Shown here: positions 25,801-35,836 of the stretch, piece after piece
Layout: every line of letters starts with the position of its first letter
Numbering within the stretch: the first letter of the stretch is position 1
Assembly: GCA_037892935.1 (NCBI GenBank)
Contig: JAYXKI010000018.1
Span: 62,001-126,000, forward strand
Direction: 5' to 3'
From: Phlebopus portentosus
Lineage: Eukaryota > Basidiomycota > Agaricomycetes > Boletales > Boletinellaceae
Length of the DNA: 64,000 nucleotides
Program-made: the position numbers and the translations under genes
The notes under the pieces: generated by a model
What the model was told of the DNA's origin: nothing
Seen by the model: only the letters and a program-made list of their open reading frames with translations
Databases searched by the model: none

Positions 25801-27707
25801 ATATCGGACCCGTCTCTCCGTTCGTCTGAGCGATGGTTGCGGGAGAAGGATGTGGTTATACCGTCTGCATTATCGAATGGTCAGTGTTGGCGACCAGTTG
25901 CTGTCAAGATACCGGTATGGGACCGGCAGGTGAGAGTGACATATGCACGATTCAGCCATTCCGACTTGATAGTTATTCCGAGCAGCGGCTGCTTATAAAA
26001 CGGATGTTGAACACAAACTTTCGTTATGATCTCACGAAGGCACCCGTGTATGTGACTATCGTCTGCTTCACTAGCGATCAATGGAGGACCGAGGATCCAT
26101 CAGAAGTGTTGCGAAGGAGGAAAAATATCCATCTCGTCAGATGCTCTCGACTCGCAGATACGACGGCGTTCCTTGAAGGTGCTATTTATGGTTTCGATTG
26201 GAAAAAATTAGAAGAGATTGTCGATGTCAATGCACCTCTTACGGCACGAGGTAGAAGACTTCACTTGATTGCCAAGACACCTCCTGACAGTTTCCCATAG
26301 ACTGCACAACACTTCCGATTAGTGCTAAGGTTAATCAACGGGGAAAGCGCGCTTCGTATCGTATGGTTCGATCTAGCGTGGATGAATATATTAAGCATTG
26401 GGCCGAGTTCGTCCAGAGCTGGGATGCCTATTGTGCTTCCGTCGGTGAGCGCTCTGAAGCGGGGAGTTCTCAGGAGGCCCTTATGTCACGGGATCGCGCT
26501 TCACGAGATCAGAAAGGTCGGCGCGCAAAATCAAAATCGAAGAAGCGCGAAAGCACATCGGGAACTATTATTAAAGAGCGCGCTGTTTCGTTTTCCATTG
26601 AAAAAGAATCGCAAGCCCCTACGCTGCGGGTGCTAAGCTTCCTTGACATCCCTACTTCAGAAGACTTATTCCCTCTGTTCGTAAATTTAATCTTTCATGA
26701 GTTTTACTTTGTACTGACGGGCGGCGAATCTCAGACCATTCGATGATTTTAAGCCTCTTTATTACCGAGATACCTTCGCGGTGGGTAAGGAATCGGTCAA
26801 ATTTTGGACAAAGCTTAGTACTCGGGAGTTTGGTAAACGTTGCGTGATTATAAGTGGTTTGTCCGCGTGGTCGGACTGGCGTATAGATGCTGGAGGATTG
26901 AGCACCTTCATCTATATCTGCAAGGGCGTAATGGTCTGGTTCTTGCCACGTGAGCCAAAGCAGTGTCCTGCGTGGGCTGGAGATAAAGAAGCCGTCGACA
27001 CTGATGCGTTGATTCTTCGCCAGGGCGATGTCTTGTAAGTCCTCTCAAAAGCCCGTAAGAGCCCATGCTGACAGTTCCCAAAAAGTATAATGAGGCCTGG
27101 TACGAGCCACCTGGTTATAACAGGAGACTTTTCCGTTTGCTTTGGTGGACATTTCTACTCGTACGCTCATCTCGAGGATACCCTCCGGGCACTAGTGCTT
27201 GAGCATTATATAGGATTTAGAGTGTCCAACGCAGAGCATCGTGTCGCTCCGCTTCTTCTAATGAAAGCTGTCTGTAGCTTTGCTGAACGTCTTTGTAATG
27301 GGACCCGAGGTACGAAGTTAAGATATGAGTACATTCATGTCCTAGCTCATAAATCACTAGATCAGCTTCACTCGTCAGCGTCACCTTCCGAAGTAGCTAC
27401 CTTGCTGGTGATTGTTGTGCACGTTGACCGACTAGCTCCGAAGTTGGCTCCGGAGCCGGAGGACCCCCCCGCTTGGATTGGTAGCGAAGATTTTCAGCAC
27501 GACTACCAAATCTCTCGCAACGCAGTAGGTCCCGTAGTGAATGGTCTATGTGACTTTTGTTCTGAATCAGGGGATGACTTCAATGATCTGCTTGAGCGTG
27601 CGGAGACGCTGTATCGGGAAGAATGCGAGTCAGTTGAAAGACGCTTGAAGCATAATGAATATACCAAAATGTTGTACTCCTGTTTGTGTGGTAGGCATGT
27701 AATTTAA
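22807..27707 (+). CDS. Large multi-exon protein with C-terminal JmjC-like domain, probably decayed
   Basis: Exon 1 (22807-23787, 327 codons, MSALSMYDEMTSS..) joins phase-correctly through a 44-nt intron (gtgagc..gctcag) to LYGALYKRGLDLFSSRQNAL and on to a TAA at 24012-24014, where a one-base frame slip leads into MDVPSFLRSEDGDFPV. A 48-nt in-frame intron lies at 24149-24196. TGA at 24575-24577 (AISK*PKK) looks like CGA to TGA. The middle part is Ser/Asp-rich with a basic KKPRKRKHGK patch (~24900), a likely nuclear signal. The end (26781-27034, intron 27035-27085, then from 27086) matches the Agaricomycete JmjC oxygenase family: WRIDAGG, GVMVWFLPR, IMRPGTSH, GGHFYSYAHLEDTL. The first iron ligand is Arg (26880-26882) where HxD is expected; Asp (26886-26888) and His (27108-27110) are kept. 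Exons between 25400 and 26750 are unclear. Confidence 0.55.
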
Positions 27708-28409
27708 TTGACTTCATCGGAAAGCTATTGTTTCAGGAATGGGTAATAAATTCTGTAAAATTTCGACACTCCTCACAGCTATGTACCATGAATAACCCCC
27801 GTGCTTTAGGAAGGAGGGTTTGCATGCATGCATATAATGCTTTATTCAATATTACGATTCCGTAAGAAATTGTCTGTTCCGCGCAAAAAGGAAAACGAGC
27901 GTGTCACAGTTTACATTTTGATTACAAGCGTGACCCGGGAATCACCGAAGCATTAGATTCTTTTCTGATCGATACAGCCATTCACTGCGTTCCATGGGAT
28001 TCTAGAGGTTGTCCGATAGATTACAGTAGTTGTGATAGCAAGAATATACAAGATTGTTCAGTCAGGCCTGAAAACTGAATCTACCATAGCTTTGTGTATG
28101 TCAAGTGTGAAGATGCTACATGAAAATTAAATAGACAGATTAACTGTACAATCGAGTAGATTAATATAGCATCAGTTGAAGAGATTCATCAGAGGATACT
28201 ATATCATCTACTGTAATATTACGCCGGTCACGACTTGTCCACTTCTCTTTTCACCTTGACCATCACCCTTGCATCATCACGTCTCTCTTTCTTCCTCCAC
28301 CATCATCCTCTGCCACCCGTCCTCTGTCACCTGAGACTCCGCCCCTCCAGAGACCCTTTGCCCTACCAATGACATCCTGAGCCGACATCCTGGCCTCTTT
28401 ACTTCTCTC
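27708..28409. other. Intergenic with a MITE remnant
   Basis: 27797-27829 (cccccgtgctttaggaagg..) resembles the inner terminal repeat of the palindrome-end MITE. Nothing else recognised; 28230-28400 is rich in TC/CATCA repeats. Confidence 0.4.
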
Positions 28410-29541
28410 AGCAGGACATCACGATGCGCAAGTATAAGCATGCACAAGCGCATGCTCAACTTGTCCAGTAGGCTGGTGGTACCAAGCTCACACTGTTCGT
28501 CGACGCCACCCAGAGGTATGAAGTGTCATTGATGCCTTGCTGCAGAGCATCGGAGAGAACTCGTCGTCTTCATGGAGGATTGTGTGGTGAGCCGTGCGAG
28601 CAATACCTTGCGTGCTCGCGTGAGCCTGCAAGTAGAAATTGTAGTCATAAATGCTCGTCACTCCTGGTCTACGACTGACCCCATCAGAGAGTTTGAGGTC
28701 CTGTCCGCAGATGCCACCTTCATCGGGTAGAACCAATTCTGGTGTTGAACCTTGCTACAAGCGATGTAAGTCAGCTTCGCTTGTATTTCTTCAATTCACT
28801 GAATGCTTCGTTCAGCTGCTTGATCTCTGTGGCCATTATCACCGCGTGCTGGCCATCCGAAATACCGGCTTGGAATATAAGGATGCGTTCAGGGAACGAG
28901 TCCATGCTCTCACGGTAGTCCTTCAAGCGTTCCAGAATCATACCGCGCAAGTTTTCAACCGTCCATGAATGGTTGCATCAGGCGCCTGCATAATAGCGTA
29001 AAAACAGGAACTCACCTCTTGTTTAGGTCTCTGAAGGGATACGCTTGCATGGTACTGCGCGAAGTTCATGTCGCACGACGCTGCGACCGCCGCAATACTA
29101 GGCGCGCCCTTGACTGCATTCCCATTCGGCTTAACCACATTCAGCCTGACCACCATCGTGTTTGCAAGCTTTCAGGGAACCAGGCTCCAACCGGTGGTTG
29201 ACACCGCCAAGCTTCGTGTAAATCTTAAGCGTGAGATTGGCTAAATACTGATCACGGCCTTCTTTGTCGAGCATGTTCTCGATAAGGCCAAATACCGACT
29301 GGAAGCCCTGGCGGACGTCAAAGTACCGGTGGAGTTGTTTATCCCTATTTGCCATGAGGACGACGACCATCTGGGGCCTGCCTGGCAGCGATTCGTCATG
29401 CCACATTGCCAGCATTTTCCAAGCAGCGCCTTGACTGCCTCGTGCACCTGCACCTCGAGCGAGCTGTTGGACTCTTCTATGTTCCCATCCTTTAAGACCA
29501 CGAATGCAAGGCTTTGCGAACTGGACACTCTCATATCTCAA
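28410..29541 (-). pseudogene. Argonaute pseudogene (Mid end and Piwi domain)
   Basis: Argonautes bind small RNAs and, with an intact Piwi domain, slice targets. Minus-strand blocks in order: PQMVVVLMANRDKQLHRYFD (~29330-29390), YLANLTLKIYTKLGGVNHRL (~29190-29250), MVVRLNVVKPNGNAVKG (~29110-29156), APSIAAVAASCDMNFAQYHA, PERILIFQAGISDGQ (~28850), GVTSIYDYNFYLQAHAS (~28610-28660), RTVSLVPPAYW (~28470-28500). The first catalytic Asp (normally in VVGxDVxHP) reads Asn, and the second motif, normally YRDGxSxGQ, reads FQAG, so both visible catalytic Asp are lost. Several frame changes and a stop confirm a dead gene. The N, PAZ and most of the Mid domains are absent. Confidence 0.82.
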
Positions 29542-30730
29542 TATCTTATCTGTGTTTGCTTGGTGACAAGGTGAAGTTGCTGCTTTACAATTTGCGTGTG
29601 CTACAATCTCTCATTTTTTTTCGCACGCAGTGATCATCAGATTCTCCCTCCGTCTTCGTCTTCACTTCCACCATTACATCTGATGCACGCCATGCATTAA
29701 ATGATTATGGTATGCTTGCTGGACTGGTTGATAGTGGTGAATATAGCAATATGTAAATATATAGGGTAATTAATGCGAATCCAAGATTGATTTGCACTCC
29801 GAATATGGAAATGAAGATCACTTGCTTATCATCTACAATGAATCTAGTTGGCTACAGAAATGAACCTCAGATAGAACATATAGATCATATAGAAGATGCT
29901 ACTGTATGTCAGATATGCTCAGCTACAAGAAATCATCTAGGATACATGATGCCATCTACTTGAATCATCTAGCTCATGATATTCTGATTTTAAGAGACTA
30001 GCAGATCTACAGTGATTTGCACTACAAACTCGTCTTATAGACACGTGTAGCTTAAATAATGTATTCTAAAGGACGTTACTGTACAAACCCATGGAACGCA
30101 GTGATTACAGCTAATTGCAAAATTGTTGGCAATTTGGAAAATCACGTGTATTTTTGACGCATAGTGCATCCTGGATGAGCAAAAAAAAAAAAAAAAAAAT
30201 AGCGAATATCTCAGTCAATACAGCACATAAAAATCTGATATAACCATGTAAAAAACCTGCTCGAAAATGCGCTTCAGTACATATAAAAATGTCTGGGTTT
30301 TGTTGAGTATGTACTTTGCTACTAAAAAGATAGCATCATAGTGCTAAATCCTTGTCATGCCCTCCGTTCAGTGTAAAAATCATAGCTTGCCCAACGTCAT
30401 CCGGAAAAATCTGATTCAAGTTTGATAAATCAGGCCAGCCCAGTGGGCACCTGTACGCAACTCCTCGAGGCTCCCTGACATGATTGTGGTAGTGAAACTG
30501 GGTGGTTTGTTGTCACTCCTGCTCGCAGAACTCTCCCCTACTTCATTGCATCTGTCATAACTCACGCATTCGGACACCAAAAAATCTGATTGTTTCTGCT
30601 AAAAAGACAGCAGCATAGGCGCTTTTAGCCAAGATAGTAGCTGAGCTGAGTTAGGCTTGGGTGTGGCTACATTACATGTACTATCTACTAATCAGACTTG
30701 AAACCACCTCGGTGACCATCCTCTGCTGAA
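29542..30730. other. Intergenic, AT-rich, with A19 run
   Basis: No gene recognised. Contains A19 at 30181-30199 and the inverted AATTTTGCAATTAGCTGTAA-like motif at 30103-30125. Several CATCTA/TCATCTAG repeats at 29830-29970. Confidence 0.5.
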
Positions 30731-31148
30731 ATGTCACCCAAAATCATATCTGGGCGAGGGCGAACAAGGTCAGCTCAGCCATCATGCACTCCTGCTACAA
30801 CCAAACCGAGCATGCCCACCAGGGCTGCAGAAACATCTCTCAGAGAAACACGAGTATACGCACATGACGGTAGTCTTTCGTATGCAGTATCTCCCTGCAC
30901 AGCAGCTCTCATCACTTGTCCACAGTTCCCTCCTCATCCTCACCAATCCCTCATCACCCACAGGCATGAGGGAACCCCCAGTTGCTGGGGACGGACCATC
31001 ATGAGAGACGAGGCACCACGGCAAAGAGATAGGAGCAGCGACGCATGTGAGGATGAAGGGTTAACTCACGTGTCGAGTCGCCACTTGATCTCGAGCCATC
31101 ACCATCTTCACAGTCACCATCTCTACAGCTTATGTTGAGCATTCATTC

Positions 31149-32343
31149 ATGCAACCCCAGCGATGCAGCAGACGGCTGTCCAACGATTTACGGGAATGCA
31201 TCATCACTATGAACAAGAAACTCAGCGCCTCTCAGATCACAGCCTTGACCGACATACCCAAGACAACAGTTTTCCGGATAATACGAGAGTTCAAGCGCAA
31301 CGGGACTGTTGCTGCGCATGAACTTGGTTTTCGTGGAAGGCCTTGAGTGCTTGATTATATCTACACCGAGGTATGCACATGTTGAAACCTGTCCTGGTAG
31401 CTGTTGGTTCACACCACGTAGTTGCTTTTTGGGTCACTAAGCAATCTCAATGACCATTACATCGACGAGTTGAGGCTACTGCTCCAGGAAAGATGGGAGA
31501 AGGAGGCTTCAGATGCGACTATACACAGGTCCTTGCTGCGCGCCGGTTTCACACTTAAGAAGGTGGCTGTCTCTGTCACTTTGCTTCTCTACGCAGTCCA
31601 CGCGAACTGAAATCGTCGTGGTCTAGTTACCGAAAAGGGCTCTCGAGCAGAATGAAACTCTGCATGCGCAGTACGTTGCACATATCGCCTCTCAGTACAC
31701 AGCGGAACAGCTGGTATTTGTCGATGAGAGTGCTTGCAATCAGCAGGCTTTTCTTTGCAACACTGCTTGGGCCCTTGAGGGTCGCCGTGCGTATTGTAAG
31801 CAGTTTTTCAATAGGGGGAAATGGTGATTCTGCCTCTTGTGGCGCGTCACAAGCTTCTGATTCACTCCGTTAGCTTCTCTGTCTTGCCAGCTATCAGCCT
31901 CGATGGGACAATCGACTGCACTATCGTACAGGGCACATTCAATACCAAATTGTTCACGGAATTCATTGCCAGCCTGTTGGACAAAATGCATCCCTTCCCC
32001 GGTAATCAATCAGTCATCGTAATGGACAACTGCCCAATACACAAGGCTCCCGAGATTCGGGAGCTCATCAAATCTCGGTCTGTCTCACTAGCAATGCAAG
32101 TCGCAGCATGTACTGACCCCTTTGCTTAGGGGTGTCAGGCTTGAATTTCTTCCTCCTTACTCACCAGACTACAATCCTATTGAACTTGCATTCTCTGTAA
32201 TCAAGTCCAGGTTAAAATGGCAGGGTCCCGGTCCTCAGGATGATGCTTCAGTTGTTGAGCAACTCTGCAGGCAGGTGTATTCCATTAATTCTTTGGATAG
32301 TTATTTCTTCTTTTGCCACTGTCGCTATGATGTGCTTGTATAG
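31149..32343 (+). pseudogene. Tc1-like transposase relic 2
   Basis: ATG 31149 starts MQPQRCSRRLSNDLRECIIT, then a helix-turn-helix (LSASQITALTDIPKTTVFRI). After a break, RLLLQERWEKEASDATIHRS; then QLVFVDESACNQQ with the first catalytic Asp (codon 31723-31725), VIVMDNCPIHKAPEIRELI with the second (~32023), and FLPPYSPDYNPIELAFSVIK with the Glu (~32180). Blocks lie in different frames with stops (31344, 31608, 31871, 32127), some of which might be introns. All three acidic residues are still encoded. More complete than relic 1 at 9996-11106. Confidence 0.75.
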
Positions 32344-32480
32344 GCCGTTGAATCTGAAGATAGTGTATGTTTGCAGACTTTGGATCATCGATCTCCGGAG
32401 GGCTAGTAAGCGAGCTTGGAACATGTTTATAAGCAGCTACCTTCGTTGCCACATCACTTTTTTTTTTATCTCTTACCATC

Positions 32481-33305
32481 ATGAGTCCCACCCCTAGAAA
32501 ACTCGCAGCTCACAAGACTGTGGCTCGTAAGACTGCCGGGATGAAGCAGGCATCAGCTGTCACAAGAAACTCCTCTCTCAAAAAAGCAGCAACGGCCCTG
32601 GAGCCCCAGCAAGCAAATGGCCCTCATTCGAACTCTCAAAATGCAGATGTCATTGCTGAAGGACCACAAAAATGAGGCCGGCCAAGGAAGGCAGAGCAGC
32701 CTGCTGTCAACAAGAACGGTGTTGAAGAGATGGTAGTACTGATAGTCTTGTCTTCCGGTATTGCACTCATACTTCATAACAGAAAAACATGGAAGCGGAG
32801 CCCACCACGACAAAAGCAAGGGGCCGGAGAGCTGCTGACGAGGACCTGACGTATCAATATGAAGAGCCCTATGATGAAGAACCATCACAACTTGATATTG
32901 CCCGAATGGCTAATGACGATCCGGGTCAAGAGTCAGATACCAACAGAGTTGGTACTGGTGATCCTTGGGACTTTGATAATCCGTTGCTTGCAGCCAGTGC
33001 GTAGACCATTATAGGAGTTTGTCAGTCTCTAATGATTTAATAGACTACGCTGACAATTCGGACCAAGAGTATAGATGCGACTCGTCAGTTGTATCTTACG
33101 TGCATTTCATGGAAAATCTCAAATGTGAAAAAGAGAAGCAGCAAGCTCCTAAAGAAACGTGATCAACACTTGTTGTTCTGGTTGACGATGGGCGGGCTTT
33201 GCGCAAAATGAACGTTGAACCTCAACACAGCATAATTGATGTGCGTCAGAACGTGGCAAGTATTCTTCAGTGCTATCCCACCTCGGTTACACTAGGCTAC
33301 ACCGG
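32481..33305 (+). pseudogene. AT-hook-like host gene, 5' part (exons 1-3), split by copy B
   Basis: Exon 1 32481-32732 (MSPTPRKLAAHKTVARKTAG.., basic N-terminus), intron 32733-32782, exon 2 32783-32996 (KNMEAEPTTTKARGRRA..), intron 32997-33043 with a ctctaatg branch site, exon 3 from 33044, interrupted at 33305 by copy B. TGA at 32673-32675 stands where CGA would give an AT-hook-like RGRPRK; TGA at 33160-33162 (KET*STLVVLV) is again a likely CGA. The first exon's basic composition and the hook suggest DNA binding. No homologue recognised. It resumes at 40212. Confidence 0.55.
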
Positions 33306-33778
33306 TGTAAGGACTCGAACATTTTCTTTTATTTTCTTTTATTTTCTCATATCATCTTTCGCTTTATTTTATTTTATTTCACCTTTCCTTTACATTACTA
33401 ATCCTCATTTACTAATTCCGTTCTCTCCGTCGTGGCTTATTCATCTTCAGTCATCAGCCATGACTAAATCTGCTCCTTCCGACCATGACGCTCACTAATC
33501 ACTCCACTCTCTTATCATGTAACTCCTTATTAGAGTAGACCTTTCCCAGGCTCGAAGTCTATATAAGTAGATAGTTTGACTCGTTTGTTTCCTTGTCTTT
33601 CTATTCTACTTACCCTCACTTCGACATAGGTATCTACTCTTGTATTAATAGTTTATTGAATTCTACTTACCCTCACTTCGACATAGCGTGCGTATAGCCC
33701 GGCAACTCGCGTTAGCCAGTTGTTTGTTGTTGTGTTGGCCGCCTCGAGATCGACGCCTGTTAGTCTCGCCGCCTAACA
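33306..33778 (+). repeat. 5' LTR of copy B (473 bp)
   Basis: TGTAAGG..CCTAACA. TATATAAG at ~33560 and the 11-nt GTCTTTCTATT at 33595-33605, about 34 nt downstream of it, place the likely transcription start at 33595. A 27-bp direct repeat (33603-33629 and 33660-33686) marks the LTR of this subfamily. Confidence 0.95.
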
Positions 33779-33779
33779 T

Positions 33780-33790
33780 AATAGAAAGAC
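33780..33790 (+). promoter_or_regulatory. Putative self-primer binding site, copy B
   Basis: AATAGAAAGAC, one base past the 5' LTR, is the exact complement of GTCTTTCTATT at 33595-33605 in the LTR and of no longer run around it. Same arrangement in copies A, C and D. Confidence 0.7.
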
Positions 33791-34384
33791 CTACTCTCGA
33801 ACCCGTGGTTTAACCACTCGTTTGTCGCTACTCCACGCAGGAGACACATCGACGGTTGACGACCGCGCCCATCCCGGATTTATCCGAGCAACCCCTATCT
33901 TGCCCATCAAGGTCTGACTGACTTTGACGTGTCCCGATACTTCCCGAAACAATCATATCACTGTGGCTCCGACTCGCTACCAGACTCGTTATCAACCCCG
34001 CCGACGACCTTACGTAAAGCCAAAGAGGTTTGTCGTACCTTGGGCAGACATTCAAGACCAGATCAGCCTAGGTAACATCGATCCGAACGACATAGTCTTT
34101 GGTCAGAATAAGGAAGGCTGCCTAGTCCCTGTTCGTATCAACGGTCCAGTTCCAGACCCCTATCCACACTATCGTCAACGTGGCACTCAGAATCACCCTT
34201 CTTTGGAACTCCCATCAGACGTTCTCGTGGGTGACGCATAGAGTCCAATCCTCATCAAGTATCTCGTTCATCATCTACCTCGGTGCCTTTCGTCTAGTCG
34301 TCAATTTTAAAGACGAGCCGATCATCCGAAGTCGGTCCCGTCCGAACACCATCCCGATCCCCGTTCCACCCCCAGCCTATCAAG

Positions 34385-35836
34385 GTGGAGCTAACTGACG
34401 AGCAACGAGCGGCGCTTCCGACAAACTCTAGGTGGAGCGCGTCAAAGGGACAGTACATCGTCAGGTCGGGCGGTCAAAACTTCATTGCTTGGTGGGACGA
34501 AACTGCGAAGAGGTGGTATTCTACCAGAGGGGACAAGTCCCACTATTGGAGAGCGAAAGAAGAAGGTGACGTAGACGATCCCGCGCCCCCTACCCCCACA
34601 CGATCAACGGCTCTATTACCAGAGCCATCAACATCAAAGTCAACGGCATCAGCCCCTCCAACAGCACCCCCTCTATCGTTCACCGAACCACGCGAACCAG
34701 CTCCGCTCATACCCAGCGAAGAAGAAGAAGAGGAAGAGGAAGAACACGAGATGTCGTTGTCAAAGGAAACGATGACTGACCTCGCGACGGCGGTCGCACT
34801 AGCGCTCCAAGCTGCAGGCGAAGGTGCGAACCAAGGCTCTAAGGCATCAAAGAAGGTCCACATCACCAAACCCAGAGATTTCGATGGCGAACATGATTAC
34901 GTAGACTTCAAACGAGAACTGCGCCTATATATCTATGCATCCGAACATGAATTCAGGACGAACAAGAGCAAAATTATGTTCGCCCTGTTGTACATGAAGA
35001 GTGGTGCTGCAGCTCGCTGGGCGGAAAGCTATACCAGCGGAGCAATCGATGCAGACGGTGACTTGAAGTTTACGGACAGCTGGGACGCCTTCTTGAAGAA
35101 GCTAGACACGTCGTTCGATGACCCCGCCAGATCTCAAAAGGCCTTCGAACGACTTGATGCAATGTACCAAGGAGACCTCAATGCCGATGAATTCTTCAAC
35201 AAGTTCGACATCTGTCGAGTAGATGCTGGTCTAGCGATGGAAGCACATGACGAATGGTTGATGAGTCGTCTGAAGAGGGCTCTAAACCCCAAGGTTGTCG
35301 AAGGTGTCATGAGGTTGCCTAATGAACCAACATCGTATGAAGAGTTCAAGAAGGCTGCCGTCAAAGTCGACAGGGTCGAGCATCAAATCAGGGACCTGAT
35401 GGCCGAACGTTGACGAAAGACAATAACCTCAATAGCAACAAGGCCAGCTCCTCCGCCACCAAGACGTCCTATGCCGCTCCAACAAGCGGCTCGCCCCTAC
35501 GTACCTCCTCCCCAAGATCGTCATGACGCGACAGGGATAACGTATGGAGGCATGGGTCAGCCGATGGACCTAATGATGAACCAGGCACGTCGTACACGTG
35601 CTTGTTACAAGTGTGGCCAGGTAGGCCACTACATCAGAGAATGCCCGCGAGGCCGTGAGGCAATACGAGCCATCATCGCAGCCTTTGTTCCAGCGGACAG
35701 AAAGGCGCTCTTTGAAGAGCTCGGCCAAGCAAAGGAATCCTCCTTCGAAGAGGATGACGAGGTCGAGGTGCGAGCAGTGCCTGCTGAGCTAGAAGAACTA
35801 GTGGAAGGCGAGGATTTTCCGGAAGACCAGGCATAG
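34385..35836 (+). pseudogene. Gag of copy B, one premature stop
   Basis: Starts at a GTG (34385) by alignment with the other copies; no ATG precedes it. Pro/Thr-rich linker, acidic run (~residue 115-123), then MSLSKETMTDLATAVALAL, the capsid-like region, and a zinc knuckle CYKCGQVGHYIREC (~35605-35647). TGA at 35411-35413 replaces an Arg codon present in copies C and D, splitting the protein before the knuckle. The end overlaps pol in the -1 frame. Confidence 0.9.

Noticed and set aside
27090..27340. Cupin-type metabolic enzyme instead of JmjC
   Set aside because: The GGHFYSY and LEDTL sequence after PGTSH is specific to the Agaricomycete JmjC-like family; a generic cupin would lack it.
30181..30199. 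A19 run as a poly(A) tail of a LINE or processed gene
   Set aside because: No coding sequence or target duplication around it; simple homopolymer.
30731..31138. ATG-initiated frame of 135 codons upstream of Tc1-like relic 2
   Set aside because: Low-complexity His/Ser-rich end, no recognised motif, no splice or start context; could be chance in C-rich sequence.
33780..33830. Conventional tRNA primer-binding site after the LTR
   Set aside because: No TGG start directly after the LTR; the 11-nt match to the LTR itself is conserved in four copies and explains the site better.
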